DNA of 64,000 bases from Rothia koreensis (GCF_004136575.1 NZ_NOIQ01000015.1:1-64000); one strand, 5' to 3'. Counted from the first letter of the stretch, positions 17,469-27,238 are shown. A program made the numbers and translations. The notes: generated by a model from the letters alone, not told the origin.

Positions 17469-17514
17469 TTTCATACCAGGGTATGAATGACAGTAGAGCT
17501 GTCTCTACCTCAGG

Positions 17515-20250
17515 TCAGTAGCCATCAAAGTCATGGCTGTCGTCAATCGACATGTCATTGGCTGAGATGTTGATCTTGAAGCTTCCGCTGATGGAACTTG
17601 TCGAGTCCCGTGACTTCCACTCGTCATCGTAGGACTTGTGCTGATAGTCGACCTTCGCATCTCCACTCTTGGTAGTACCGAGGTAGAGATCATGTGACGG
17701 ATCGATTTCCTCAAGGTCGCTCGAGGACCGAGAGTAGATCGATCCAGCGGTATTCGAGAACCCATAGTCGGGATACTTCTTGATGCTCCACTGCGGGTCT
17801 TTGTCATCATCAGTGGATGAATAGGTCTTGAACCCGCATGCGTCGACTTCAAACTTCTTGACCTGTGTACACTCATCCAGCTTGGCGTTGGCCCGGGTAA
17901 CGGCGTCGGCCAATGCTTGATCGGTCAGCTTCTGTTCGAAGGAAACCTCTTCAGACCCGCCGTCGATCGTCGAGTCCACCTTCTGGTCCGAGCCGTAGGT
18001 GATGTACTTTCCGCCCTCCGGTGCCGAGAACTTGTACTGACCCGGGAGCACAGTGAATGTCATGGTTTGAGCGGACGAGGAGTCGTCAGAACCGTAGAAA
18101 CCGTAGGACGACGAACTGGGGCTTGGGGAAGCTGTCGCTGATTCCGGCAGTTTGACGTCCGTACCGTTGACCTTCACCGAATCCACTCCTTGAGGCACTT
18201 TGTACTCCACCGTTCGGTACAGTCCCGACTGATCCTTGTCGATTTCCCACGTGACAAGCCCGAAGGATCCGCCCTTCTTTCGCAAGTTCACATCGACGTC
18301 GCTGGTCTTCTGATCCTGTGTCACAGACACCTTGGCGACGGCCGTCTCCTTGTCATCACTGATCTTGACATCCTCTACGTCGTAGTCAGTGATCTTCTTG
18401 TCGGCCTTGTCATAGACGTCCTTGGTGAGCAAAGCCCTCTGATCGCTCTTAACGTTGGGATCAATCGTGTCGACGGCTTTCTCGACGTCACCCTTCTTGA
18501 CCGCGTCAAAGTATTCCTTGACAACCTTGTCCGGGTTGTTAATCGTTGCGTTCGCAATCTTGACGCCTCCCAGAGCGAGCGCCAGAAGAAGGACGATGAC
18601 GCCAACGACAATCGCCCCGACCTTAATTCGTTTTTTGGTCTTCGGATCCAAGGGCTTTGGTTCGCGGAGTTGTGCCTGCTCTGCCGCACCTCCACTCGCT
18701 GACCGGTTCGTCTTGTCGTGGGGGGCATCAGGCTCAGAGACGGTGCTCGTGCCCTCGGAGCCACCAGCAATTAATCCATCTGAAGCTCGAGGATGCCCGG
18801 AAAGAGCCAACAATGCGGGTGTTCCCATCAACCACGTTCTGGACTTCTCAGGAAGAACACGGGACAGTCCGAGCCCAGCGTAACGTGCAAGCGCCTCGAC
18901 CAAGAACCCCCAGATCAAGAAAACGATGGGGGTCCACCAAGCCGGTCGAACTGTACCGCTACCACTCTCTCCGCTGAATGCTCCCCCGATGCCCACTGTT
19001 CCCATCCAGAGGATGACGAATCCAAGGAGCAGAAAGACTATGGGCATGACGAACCAACTCGATGTGGAAAAGGTCCGCGGGCGGCGGCCAAACCAGGCTA
19101 CGGAGAGCAGGAGAATGCCGACCACGATGACAAGCCAGATCAGCATCGGCCATGCAGTCAGCCCATCGACGAAATCATCAGACCACAAGTACATCGTCGT
19201 ATGGTCGCTACCTCCCACAGTTCCCCATGAAGACTGCACACCACTGATATGCCCCATAGCCAGGAGGTCGACGGCCCCAGGCCACCCGTAAAAGAGTGCC
19301 AGAGCACCAGATCCGATGCTCTCCCGTACGGCTGCTACGACGGACGCAACGATCGCTACGAGTGCGGTGACGGAGGCCGCGTAGGCCCCGGTTAGGTTGG
19401 CAGCAACCGCCACCCCAGGACAGAAGCGATGAATAACGTCGGACACGCGGTTCGGCATCGAGCCACTCGCTGACCGGCGCCCCCATACGGAAATCAAGGT
19501 TCCGAAGATCAGCGGGTAAAGTACCACCTGTGGGCTCATGGCGGTGAAGTGATACTTCACCGGCGACATGATCACCTCGATGCTTCCTCGCCCAGCGAGT
19601 GCAAGAGTGAGGATCACTGTGACCGCCACGAGCATGACTGCAGAAGCAAGCGCAGACAGCCAGATGCCCACGCTCGTGATGTGGTGACCGTTCCTCAGCT
19701 GCCACTTAGTCACCAAACGTGACGCAACAAAAAGGACGATTGCTCCAACCGCTGTAACCACAAGAGGCAGGATGTGTGCGGAAATTGTGATGGAATCGCT
19801 CGAGTAGCCGGTTCCATCCGTCAGTTTCCAGTGAAGTGTTCCGCCCATCGACATTGCGACGAGCTGGAAGATCAACGCCACGGCAGAGTACACGCCGGAG
19901 AAATCACCGAAGATTTGGCTGTAGTCGCCCACTTCTGCAGGAACATCCGACATTCCGCTCTTTATGCTGGCCACAAAAATGATCCCCAGGACCACGGATG
20001 CGATGAGCATGGAGACATACGTCCCGACAGCCACAACCAGTGACGTGGTCCAGGTTGAAGCTCGCGTCAAGACTCCTTTGGCCCCGTCTTGAGGCACTTG
20101 GCCGTTGGTCGCCTCATGCTTTTGAGTGCCAGACGATTCGTTTCGATCAGTGCCAGATCTCTGATCGGAATCCTCAGCGTCATTGCGCAACTCGGGGTCT
20201 TGGTTCTGGTCCTGAGGCTCGGAGTTCCCTCCGTCTGCCGAATGTGCCAT
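17515..20250 (-). CDS. Large membrane protein with extracellular C-terminal half
   Basis: A 911-residue protein that I do not recognise as a whole. Residues 1-60 are polar. About nine or ten hydrophobic segments lie between ~65 and ~456. A Ser/Pro/Glu-rich linker runs to ~540, then a single membrane segment (541-566, after KTKKRIK). The last ~345 residues are Asp/Ser/Lys-rich and probably extracellular. Residues ~572-650 (VVKEYFDAVKKGDVEKAVDTID) resemble the small NTF2-like domains of TcaA/DUF4878-type envelope proteins. GC and codon use look lower than in neighbours, hinting at transfer or rapid change. It stands alone, ended by a strong terminator. An envelope or secretion role is a guess. 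Confidence 0.7.
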   Translation of the reverse strand: MAHSADGGNSEPQDQNQDPELRNDAEDSDQRSGTDRNESSGTQKHEATNGQVPQDGAKGVLTRASTWTTSLVVAVGTYVSMLIASVVLGIIFVASIKSGMSDVPAEVGDYSQIFGDFSGVYSAVALIFQLVAMSMGGTLHWKLTDGTGYSSDSITISAHILPLVVTAVGAIVLFVASRLVTKWQLRNGHHITSVGIWLSALASAVMLVAVTVILTLALAGRGSIEVIMSPVKYHFTAMSPQVVLYPLIFGTLISVWGRRSASGSMPNRVSDVIHRFCPGVAVAANLTGAYAASVTALVAIVASVVAAVRESIGSGALALFYGWPGAVDLLAMGHISGVQSSWGTVGGSDHTTMYLWSDDFVDGLTAWPMLIWLVIVVGILLLSVAWFGRRPRTFSTSSWFVMPIVFLLLGFVILWMGTVGIGGAFSGESGSGTVRPAWWTPIVFLIWGFLVEALARYAGLGLSRVLPEKSRTWLMGTPALLALSGHPRASDGLIAGGSEGTSTVSEPDAPHDKTNRSASGGAAEQAQLREPKPLDPKTKKRIKVGAIVVGVIVLLLALALGGVKIANATINNPDKVVKEYFDAVKKGDVEKAVDTIDPNVKSDQRALLTKDVYDKADKKITDYDVEDVKISDDKETAVAKVSVTQDQKTSDVDVNLRKKGGSFGLVTWEIDKDQSGLYRTVEYKVPQGVDSVKVNGTDVKLPESATASPSPSSSSYGFYGSDDSSSAQTMTFTVLPGQYKFSAPEGGKYITYGSDQKVDSTIDGGSEEVSFEQKLTDQALADAVTRANAKLDECTQVKKFEVDACGFKTYSSTDDDKDPQWSIKKYPDYGFSNTAGSIYSRSSSDLEEIDPSHDLYLGTTKSGDAKVDYQHKSYDDEWKSRDSTSSISGSFKINISANDMSIDDSHDFDGY

Positions 20251-20337
20251 GGGATACCTCTGAATTGGTGGTACGAGTGATCTTCACAACGTATCCACCA
20301 GTAAAGGGTATTTCCAAGTCAGTGCCCTAATTCCGCA

Positions 20338-21756
20338 TCATGAGTCGTCGGAGGAGGCCCACCATTCTTTCAGGCGTCGTTCGGCCTCTTCCTCGCCGAG
20401 GGAACCTTCGTCCAACCGGACATTGAGCAAATAGTTATATGCCTTGCCGACCATAGGTCCCGGATCGATCCCCAGAATCGCCATGATCTGCTGGCCGTCG
20501 AGGTCCGGGCGCATCGAATCGAGTTCTTCCTGCTCGGCGAGTTCCCCGATGCGGCGCTCCAGGTCGTCGTAGGCGTGGGCCAGGCGCTGGGCCTTCTTCT
20601 TGTTCCGCGTCGTCACATCGGACCGGGTCAGACGGTGAAGCCTCTCGAGCTGCTCCCCCGCGTCCCTCACGTAGCGGCGAACCGCAGAGTCGGTCCACCC
20701 GGCCTCCCCATATCCGTAGAAACGCATATGCAGCTCGACCAGGCGCGCCACGTTCTTGATCGTCTCGTTGTCGAACCGGAGGGCGCGCATGCGTTTCTTG
20801 ACCAGTTTCGCTCCCACGACGTCGTGGTGACGAAAACTCACCGCCCCGGTACCGTCCAGTTTCCGTGTGGCGGGCTTCCCGACGTCGTGCATGAGGGCCG
20901 CGAATCGCAAGGTGAAGTCGGGGGCGGGAACGGGGCCGTCGCCGTCGGTCTCCCGGTCCTTCGCCTGCATCAACACGGTCAGTGAGTGCTCGTAGACGTC
21001 CTTGTGGTGGTGCTGAGCGTCGGTCTCCAGCTTGAGGGCAGGGATCTCCGGCAGCACATAGTCGGCGAGCCCCGTGCTGACCAGGAGTTCGACGCCGCGA
21101 CGCGGGTTGTCACCGTTGATCAGTTTGATCAGTTCGTCCCGGACCCGTTCTGCGGAGATGATACGGATGCGCTCGGCCATGTCCGTCATGGCCGCAACCA
21201 GGTCCGTGGACGGGTCGACATCGAGCCGGGAGACGAACCGCGCGGCCCGCATCATCCGCAAGGGATCATCGGAGAAGGAGTCCTCAGGCTTGCCCGGTGT
21301 GCGAAGAATGCCTGCCGAGAGGTCTTTGATGCCGCCATAGGGGTCAACCAGGTCCAGGCTCGGAAGCCTCAGCGCCATCGCGTTGATCGTGAAGTCGCGC
21401 CGGAAGAGGTCGTCCTCGAGCTTCCGTGCGAACGCAACCATGGGTTTCCTGGAGTCCGGGTCGTATGCTTCGGCGCGATAGGTGGTCACCTCGATCATCG
21501 CGTCACCCTTGCGCAGACCGATGGTCCCGAACTCGCGGCCTATTTCCCAGTGGGCATCGGCCCAGTCGCGGGCGACGTCGAGCGTCTCGTCGGGCGTTGC
21601 ATTGGTGGTGAAATCGAGGTCCAGCGCCGCCGACCCGAGGAAGAGATCGCGCACGGGGCCACCCACGAGCGACAGCTCGAATCCTCTGGCTTCGAAGAGC
21701 TTTCCGAGGTCCAGGGCGGCAGGGTGAATGGATGAGCTGTCAAAGAGGTTAACCAT
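20338..21756 (-). CDS. cca: CCA tRNA nucleotidyltransferase
   Basis: 472 residues. The nucleotidyltransferase head shows LVGGPVRDLFLG and the catalytic DLD (LDLDFTTNA). RRDFTINAMAL and DDPLRMMRAARF are further class II signatures. An HD-type region follows (FAALMHDVGKPATRK), which may give phosphohydrolase activity. It adds or repairs CCA at tRNA 3' ends. The start at 21756 gives the expected N-terminus, while longer in-frame sequence up to 21921 would overlap the divergent Nudix gene. The cca/Nudix/murJ arrangement is common in Actinobacteria. Confidence 0.95.
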   Translation of the reverse strand: MVNLFDSSSIHPAALDLGKLFEARGFELSLVGGPVRDLFLGSAALDLDFTTNATPDETLDVARDWADAHWEIGREFGTIGLRKGDAMIEVTTYRAEAYDPDSRKPMVAFARKLEDDLFRRDFTINAMALRLPSLDLVDPYGGIKDLSAGILRTPGKPEDSFSDDPLRMMRAARFVSRLDVDPSTDLVAAMTDMAERIRIISAERVRDELIKLINGDNPRRGVELLVSTGLADYVLPEIPALKLETDAQHHHKDVYEHSLTVLMQAKDRETDGDGPVPAPDFTLRFAALMHDVGKPATRKLDGTGAVSFRHHDVVGAKLVKKRMRALRFDNETIKNVARLVELHMRFYGYGEAGWTDSAVRRYVRDAGEQLERLHRLTRSDVTTRNKKKAQRLAHAYDDLERRIGELAEQEELDSMRPDLDGQQIMAILGIDPGPMVGKAYNYLLNVRLDEGSLGEEEAERRLKEWWASSDDS

Positions 21757-21881
21757 AGTCCTTAAATCGTGCCAGAAAACCCCGCCATGGGGCGCTTCAA
21801 AGCGCAGAAGGACCCATTGAACAAAGGTCACACACGCGGTCTCCCAGCACGTGTCAAGGTGTGACTCTGTAAGGTGGACGT

Positions 21882-22382
21882 ATGACTTTTCCAGTACCCC
21901 GGGCGCCGAAGAAGCGGGCATTCACCCCGCCTTCCCCCTTGCCCACGGTGGAAGAAGTCTCTGCCGGGGGTATCGTCGTCGATCTGGAGACCCCGGGACA
22001 TCCTGTCGCGATCATCGCCCGCATCAACCGAGGGGGGCGCCTGGAGTGGTGCCTGCCGAAGGGACACCCGGAGGGCGAAGAGAGCAACGAGGAAGCAGCA
22101 TGTCGGGAAATCGAGGAGGAGACCGGCATCGCGGGTCGTATCCTGGCCCCGCTGGGCTCGATTGACTACTGGTTCACCGTTTCCGGTCACAGGGTCCACA
22201 AAACGGTGCACCACTTCCTGCTGAAGGCTACGGGCGGCTACCTGACCACCGAGAAGGACCCCGACCACGAGGCGATCGACGTGGCATGGTCCGACATCGA
22301 CGATTTGGGGCGTAAACTCTCGTTTCCGAACGAACGTAGGATTGCGGACATCGCTCGGGAATACATCATCCACCAGATCTAG
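21882..22382 (+). CDS. Nudix hydrolase
   Basis: 166 residues. The Nudix box is complete: G(H)PEGEESNEEAACREIEEETG at about residues 64-86 fits GX5EX7REUXEEXGU. The protein should hydrolyse a nucleoside diphosphate linked to another group, with Mg2+ bound by the box glutamates. It is divergent from cca and 65 bp upstream of murJ, the usual actinobacterial order. Substrate cannot be predicted. Confidence 0.93.
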   Translation: MTFPVPRAPKKRAFTPPSPLPTVEEVSAGGIVVDLETPGHPVAIIARINRGGRLEWCLPKGHPEGEESNEEAACREIEEETGIAGRILAPLGSIDYWFTVSGHRVHKTVHHFLLKATGGYLTTEKDPDHEAIDVAWSDIDDLGRKLSFPNERRIADIAREYIIHQI

Positions 22383-22447
22383 AACCGCAGGGCTGGCTTT
22401 CCGGGCGGGTGCCGATCCGAAGAATTCATCGATAGGGCTTAGCAAAT

Positions 22448-24082
22448 ATGGCACGAACTGGTGCTCGTTCCAGCGCCATCATGGCCGCGGGAACCATGGT
22501 TTCCCGCCTCTTGGGCTTCGTCAAGACCATGCTCCTGGCCATTGCCATCGGAGCCTCGACGACGGCCGGCAACGTCTTCGCACTCGCCAACACCTTGCCG
22601 AACCTGATTTACGTGCTGGTCGCTGCCGGCGTATTCAATGCCGTCCTGGTCCCCCAGATCATCAAGGCGTCCAAGAAGCCGGACGGCGGCGCCGATTACA
22701 TCTCCCGCCTTCTGTCTCTGGCGGTCATCGGTTTGTTCGTCATCACCGCGATCGTGGTCCTGTGTGCGCGCCCGATCATCACCATCATGGCCAATGGTTG
22801 GTCGCCCGAGAAGATTGATTTCGGCACGACCTTCGCCCTCTGGTGCTTCCCGCAGATCTTCTTCTACGGCCTCTACACCGTGGTCGGGCAGATCCTCAAT
22901 GCGCGAGGCGCGTTCGGCGCCTACATGTGGGCTCCCGTGTTGAACAATCTGGTGGCGATCGTCTCGCTCCTGGTGTTCATTTTCATGTTCGGCTCGTGGG
23001 GCACCGCGCACCACGACCCGTCCAACTGGAACGCGAACAAGACGTTCTGGCTCGCCGGCATGGCGACCATCGGCGTCGCGGCCCAGGCGCTGATCCTGTT
23101 TATTCCCCTCAAGGCATTGAAGCTCGGTCTCGGCATCAAGCTGGGATGGCGGGGTATCGGTCTCGGCACGGCGGCCCGCATCGGAAGCTGGACCCTGGCG
23201 ACCGGCGTCGTCGCCAATCTGTCCTTCCTGTTCCTGGCCCGTATTGCCACCAAGCCCGAGGGAGCCCAACAGGACTTCTCCCATCCGATTGCCGGCAACA
23301 ACGTTCTCGACCAGTCCACCATGCTGTACCAGTTGCCGCACGGCGTCATCGGGCTGTCTATCGCCACGGTTCTCTTCAACCAGATGTCTCGCTTCGCTGA
23401 CGAGAACGACGACGCCTCCCTGGTGCAGACCCTCTCCCGCGGTCTGCGCGTGGCTTCGGTCGCGACCATTTTCTGCGCGGTCGCCCTCGTGGTCTACGCC
23501 GGCCCGGTCGGCATGCTGTTCGGTGGTGGAGATCCGGCCCAGGGTGCGGTCATCGGACAGGTCATTTCGATCATTGCCCTCGGTGGGCCGTTCCTGACGA
23601 TCGCCTTCATGATGGGGCGTGCGTTCTATGCCCACGAGGATGCCAAGACGCCCATGATCAACCAGGCGATCTCCGCGGTGATCGTGATTGTCCTGGGTTT
23701 CGCGGTCGGCAAGCTCCCGCCGCAGTACATCGTGTTCTGTCTTGCTGGGCTCTACGCGTTGCAGAATATTCTGGCCACGCTCCTCTTCCACCGGGGGCTG
23801 CGTCGCTGGCTCGGGGACTACGACCTCGGAAGCATCGTCAAGACTCACCTGCGGGTCACAATTTCCGCGATCGTTGCCGGCGTCGTCGGCTTCGTGGTCC
23901 TGCACCTGATGGGTGGCGCCGCGTTCGACGGCTTCGCCTGGCGCAACCAGATCACGGCCCTCGTAACGATTCTGATCGGTGGCTTGGTCATGGGAGCCGT
24001 CTACTTCTGTGCCCTCCGGGTCTTCCGAGTCCGCGAGCTGGACAGCATGCTCAAACCGTTGATGTCGCGTCTCGGCAGGTAA
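22448..24082 (+). CDS. murJ: Lipid II flippase MurJ
   Basis: 544 residues with about 14 hydrophobic segments, matching the MOP-superfamily flippase that moves lipid II across the membrane for peptidoglycan synthesis. Typical features include the N-terminal SSAIMAAGTMVSRLLGFVKT, LANTLPNLIYVLVAAGVFNAVLVPQ (in two parts of the first helices), and the LYQLPHGVIGLSIATVLFNQMSR block. In Mycobacterium the C-terminal pseudokinase is fused to MurJ; here it is encoded by the next gene. Confidence 0.95.
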   Translation: MARTGARSSAIMAAGTMVSRLLGFVKTMLLAIAIGASTTAGNVFALANTLPNLIYVLVAAGVFNAVLVPQIIKASKKPDGGADYISRLLSLAVIGLFVITAIVVLCARPIITIMANGWSPEKIDFGTTFALWCFPQIFFYGLYTVVGQILNARGAFGAYMWAPVLNNLVAIVSLLVFIFMFGSWGTAHHDPSNWNANKTFWLAGMATIGVAAQALILFIPLKALKLGLGIKLGWRGIGLGTAARIGSWTLATGVVANLSFLFLARIATKPEGAQQDFSHPIAGNNVLDQSTMLYQLPHGVIGLSIATVLFNQMSRFADENDDASLVQTLSRGLRVASVATIFCAVALVVYAGPVGMLFGGGDPAQGAVIGQVISIIALGGPFLTIAFMMGRAFYAHEDAKTPMINQAISAVIVIVLGFAVGKLPPQYIVFCLAGLYALQNILATLLFHRGLRRWLGDYDLGSIVKTHLRVTISAIVAGVVGFVVLHLMGGAAFDGFAWRNQITALVTILIGGLVMGAVYFCALRVFRVRELDSMLKPLMSRLGR

Positions 24083-24154
24083 TTCGGACCACTCGGACCG
24101 TGACGCCGGTATCATCTAACTGTTACTACGACCCAACTCAGCGCGGGGGTATTC

Positions 24155-25585
24155 TTGACGCAGGCGATTCAGCTCGGCACCGTACTCGGTGGCCGGTACA
24201 AAGTGACCGCTCAGATCGTTACCACCGCGGCGCAGGACCAAGTGCTCGACGGCAAGGACCAGGTCCTGGAGCGCAAGGTTTCAATTCTCGTTGCCAGCGC
24301 TGAGCACAGTGATCTTCTGATCGAGAATGCCCGTGACATCGCGACCGGTTCGCGCTCCGGGAGTCTCCAGGTCTTGGACCTCGGGCAATCCGACGAAGTG
24401 ACCTACCTGATCACATCCCACGCTCCCGCCAACGATCTCCTGGATCTGCTCCTGACAGAGAGCCGGGAAGAAGAGGGCTCGGAGAACGAGGAACTCGGCG
24501 GCGAGATCTTCGGCGCGGACAGCGCACCGGCAGCGACGTCGTCCGACTACGAGCAGGTCGGCACGGTGACATCCCCCCAGGAAGAGGTCGCGCAGGACCA
24601 CGCGGAAGAGACCTCCCCGGTCACCGAGTGGACGGATGCTGATTACGAGGCCTTCGGGGAGGAGCCCCCCGCGCGGCGTTCGTCCCAGTCCTCCCAGGGC
24701 GGTGGCACCCTCTTCGACCGTGCCGCAACCGACGTCGCCGGGGGATCCAGCGCGGCCGCTGCGGCGTCACTGCGCGACGAGGACAGCTCCTACGACGGCG
24801 ACAATCGCTACCAGTACCAGGACGACGACTTCGCGCCGGCCGGGGACTACGGGAACTATGGGGACTACGACGAACCCGAGGAACCGTACTACGATGACGA
24901 CGACGAATACTACGACGATCGTCCGCGTCGCCGAACTCCGGCGGGCGTGTGGATCACCGCCGCGGTCGTCGTCATTCTGTTGGTCCTGTTGGTGATCTTC
25001 GGGTTCAACAAATTGGGCTCCCTGGTTTCGGGCTCCAGCTCTTCACCCAGCGGGACCGTGAGTTCGGCCGAGAGTGGTTCCGAGTCCCCGTCCGAGTCAC
25101 AGACTTCGACCTCGGGGTCCTCCACCAAGCCCGAAGTCGCGAACGTGTCCCGGGTGATCCCTGACAATCCGGACTTCATGTCCGACCAGGACTCGACCCT
25201 GAGCAAAGCTTTTGACGGCAATCCGTCCTCCTACTGGACCAGCTATGGGTTCTCCAATCCGAGCTTCGGTCAGCTGATTCAGGGGCTGGGGATCGCGGCC
25301 GAGTTGAAGGAACCGACGAAGGTCAAGCAGGTCACGGTCAACACCCCCAAGAGCAATGGCGGCCAGTTCACCGTCTACACGAGTGACTCCCCCAGCATCG
25401 ACGGCGCGACCAAGGCCGGCGAAGGTTCCTTCTCCAACGGCCCGACCACCGTGGATCTGTCCGGCGACGCCGCGTCGAAAGACGCCAAGTACGTGATCGT
25501 CTACGTGACCCAGCTCCCGCAGGTCAGCCAGCCCATCGGCGGCTACAACTACGGTCTCCACGTCGGAGAGATCAGCGTGAAGTAG
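24155..25585 (+). CDS. Pseudokinase / discoidin-like membrane protein downstream of murJ
   Basis: 476 residues from a TTG start. Residues ~1-95 (GTVLGGRYKVTAQI, VLERKVSILVAS) resemble the N-lobe of a Ser/Thr kinase but lack the catalytic loop. A long acidic Ser/Asp/Tyr-rich region follows (~100-265). One membrane segment (GVWITAAVVVILLVLLVIFGF) is at about residues 266-287. The extracellular C-terminus (~330-476) has the LSKAFDGNPSSYWTS motif of discoidin-like folds. This matches the C-terminal half of mycobacterial MviN/MurJ, whose pseudokinase binds an FHA protein to control MurJ. Here that half is a separate protein, so it is a likely MurJ regulator. Confidence 0.78.
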   Translation: MTQAIQLGTVLGGRYKVTAQIVTTAAQDQVLDGKDQVLERKVSILVASAEHSDLLIENARDIATGSRSGSLQVLDLGQSDEVTYLITSHAPANDLLDLLLTESREEEGSENEELGGEIFGADSAPAATSSDYEQVGTVTSPQEEVAQDHAEETSPVTEWTDADYEAFGEEPPARRSSQSSQGGGTLFDRAATDVAGGSSAAAAASLRDEDSSYDGDNRYQYQDDDFAPAGDYGNYGDYDEPEEPYYDDDDEYYDDRPRRRTPAGVWITAAVVVILLVLLVIFGFNKLGSLVSGSSSSPSGTVSSAESGSESPSESQTSTSGSSTKPEVANVSRVIPDNPDFMSDQDSTLSKAFDGNPSSYWTSYGFSNPSFGQLIQGLGIAAELKEPTKVKQVTVNTPKSNGGQFTVYTSDSPSIDGATKAGEGSFSNGPTTVDLSGDAASKDAKYVIVYVTQLPQVSQPIGGYNYGLHVGEISVK

Positions 25586-25615
25586 CCTCTGGGCACCGCC
25601 TTCTGATCTCCTGTG

Positions 25616-25650
25616 GAGCCGACCACGGGTCTCCGCGGGGTCGGCTCTTT
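25616..25650 (+). terminator. Terminator after murJ partner gene
   Basis: GAGCCGACC (25616-25624) pairs with GGTCGGCTC (25639-25647), followed by TTT. It separates the murJ operon from trxB. Confidence 0.7.
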
Positions 25651-25771
25651 CGATGCGGAATATTTACGGACCTCCTCAGGTTTCAACCATCAGATCATCG
25701 TAGGGGCCCGACGCCGGAGTGCGCGGGCCTTCTCGCACAGGCCAGCGCATGGCCCGCACGGAAGGAAATAA

Positions 25772-26791
25772 GTGACCGACAGCGTGTTCTCCCAGGGATC
25801 GGGTTCCCTGATCGACGTGAAGACCCAGAACGTAGCGGAGACCGAACCACGGGAAGACGGTTCGGACCGTGTTCACGACATCGCAATCATCGGGTCGGGC
25901 CCGGCCGGCTACACCGCGGCCGTCTACGCTGCACGGGCCAATCTGCAGCCGGTGGTGTTCGCCAGCTCCGTCGCGGCAGGTGGTGACCTCATGACCACCA
26001 CAGAGGTGGAGAACTACCCGGGCTTCATTGAAGGCATTCAGGGACCCGAGTTGATGGCCAATATGCAGCAGCAGGCGGAGCGTTTCGGCGCCGACATCCA
26101 GTACGAGGACGTCGATTCGGTCGAGCTGGAAGGCGAGGTCAAGAAGATCACCCTCCAGGACGGCACGGTTCACTGGGCGAAGGCCGTCATCATCTCCACG
26201 GGCTCGGAATACCGGAAGTTGGGTCTGGACGACGAAACCCGCCTGTCCGGCCACGGAGTCAGCTGGTGCGCAACCTGTGACGGTTTCTTTTTCAAGGACA
26301 AGCCGATCGCCGTCGTCGGCGGCGGCGATTCCGCTCTCGAAGAGGCCCTGTTCCTGACCAACTTCGCATCGAACGTGACGATCATTCATCGACGCGATTC
26401 GCTCAGGGCATCTGAAATCATGCAGGAGCGGGCACTCAACAACCCGAAGATCACCTTCATTTGGGACTCCGCAGTGGTCGGTATCGAAGGTGAGGCCAAG
26501 ACCGAGGCCCTCCAGGTGGAAAACCTCAAGTCGGGACTGACTCAGCGCCTCGAGGTCGACGGTCTGTTCGTGGCGATCGGTTCGGATCCCCGTACCGACC
26601 TCGTGAAGGACCAATTGGAGCTGACTCCTGAGGGAACCATTGCAGTGAACGGCAGGTCCTCCAAAACGAATGTTCCTGGCGTTTTCGCTGCCGGCGACGT
26701 CATTGATCCCACCTACAGGCAGGCCATTACGGCCGCGGGCTCGGGTTGTGTGGCCGCGATCGACGCCCAGCACTACCTCGAATCCCTCTGA
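25772..26791 (+). CDS. trxB: Thioredoxin reductase
   Basis: 339 residues from a GTG start preceded by GAAGGA. The FAD-binding GSGPAGYTAAVYAARA motif is at about residue 39, later than usual because of a ~33-residue extra N-terminus. The redox pair WCATCDG and the NADPH-binding GGGDSALEEALFL follow. The C-terminal GVFAAGDVIDPTYRQ closes the FAD domain. It reduces thioredoxin with NADPH. trxA follows 51 bp downstream. Confidence 0.95.
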   Translation: MTDSVFSQGSGSLIDVKTQNVAETEPREDGSDRVHDIAIIGSGPAGYTAAVYAARANLQPVVFASSVAAGGDLMTTTEVENYPGFIEGIQGPELMANMQQQAERFGADIQYEDVDSVELEGEVKKITLQDGTVHWAKAVIISTGSEYRKLGLDDETRLSGHGVSWCATCDGFFFKDKPIAVVGGGDSALEEALFLTNFASNVTIIHRRDSLRASEIMQERALNNPKITFIWDSAVVGIEGEAKTEALQVENLKSGLTQRLEVDGLFVAIGSDPRTDLVKDQLELTPEGTIAVNGRSSKTNVPGVFAAGDVIDPTYRQAITAAGSGCVAAIDAQHYLESL

Positions 26792-26842
26792 CCGACATCG
26801 TTACGACGAGGTCGACGACCAACCACAGCGAAAGGAAAAACA

Positions 26843-27169
26843 ATGAGCAACGCAAAGGCTGTCTCTGACGCCACGTTCGAAGATGATGTCCTCAAGAACG
26901 ACCGTCCGGTCATCGTCGATTTCTGGGCAGAATGGTGCGGACCCTGCCGCCAGGTTGGCCCGGTTCTCGATCAGATTGCCGAAGAACACGCGGGCAAGGT
27001 CGACGTCGTGAAGTTGAATGTGGACGAAAACGGTGAAACGGCTGCGAAGTACGGCATCACCTCGATTCCCGCGATCTACGTGTTCAAGGACGGCGACGTC
27101 GCCAAGACCTCTGTCGGCGCCAAACCGAAGGCCGTCCTGGAGAAGGAATTCGCCGAGTTCCTCGGCTGA
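26843..27169 (+). CDS. trxA: Thioredoxin
   Basis: 108 residues, full length. The active site WAEWCGPCRQ is canonical, and the cis-Pro SIPAIYVF follows. It is the electron acceptor of the adjacent TrxB and reduces protein disulfides. AAAGGA precedes the ATG at 26843. It converges with parB across a palindromic terminator. Confidence 0.97.
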   Translation: MSNAKAVSDATFEDDVLKNDRPVIVDFWAEWCGPCRQVGPVLDQIAEEHAGKVDVVKLNVDENGETAAKYGITSIPAIYVFKDGDVAKTSVGAKPKAVLEKEFAEFLG

Positions 27170-27196
27170 CTCTCTCGTCAGCTGACACCCTGGAAC

Positions 27197-27238
27197 AAAG
27201 ACGCCGCCTCGTTTCACGTGAAACGAGGCGGCGTCTTT
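27197..27238. terminator. Bidirectional terminator containing parS
   Basis: A perfect 42-bp palindrome with no loop, from AAAGACGCCGCC to its complement. A/T runs at each end make it a likely terminator for both trxA (+) and parB (-). Its centre is the 14-bp parS sequence GTTTCACGTGAAAC. Confidence 0.88.
27211..27224. promoter_or_regulatory. parS site 1 (within terminator)
   Basis: Exact GTTTCACGTGAAAC, the ParB recognition palindrome. It forms the core of the trxA/parB terminator. Confidence 0.92.

Noticed and set aside
22439-24115. 558-residue open frame on the minus strand
   Set aside because: Antisense to murJ, which has unmistakable motifs; the reverse frame has biased composition only.
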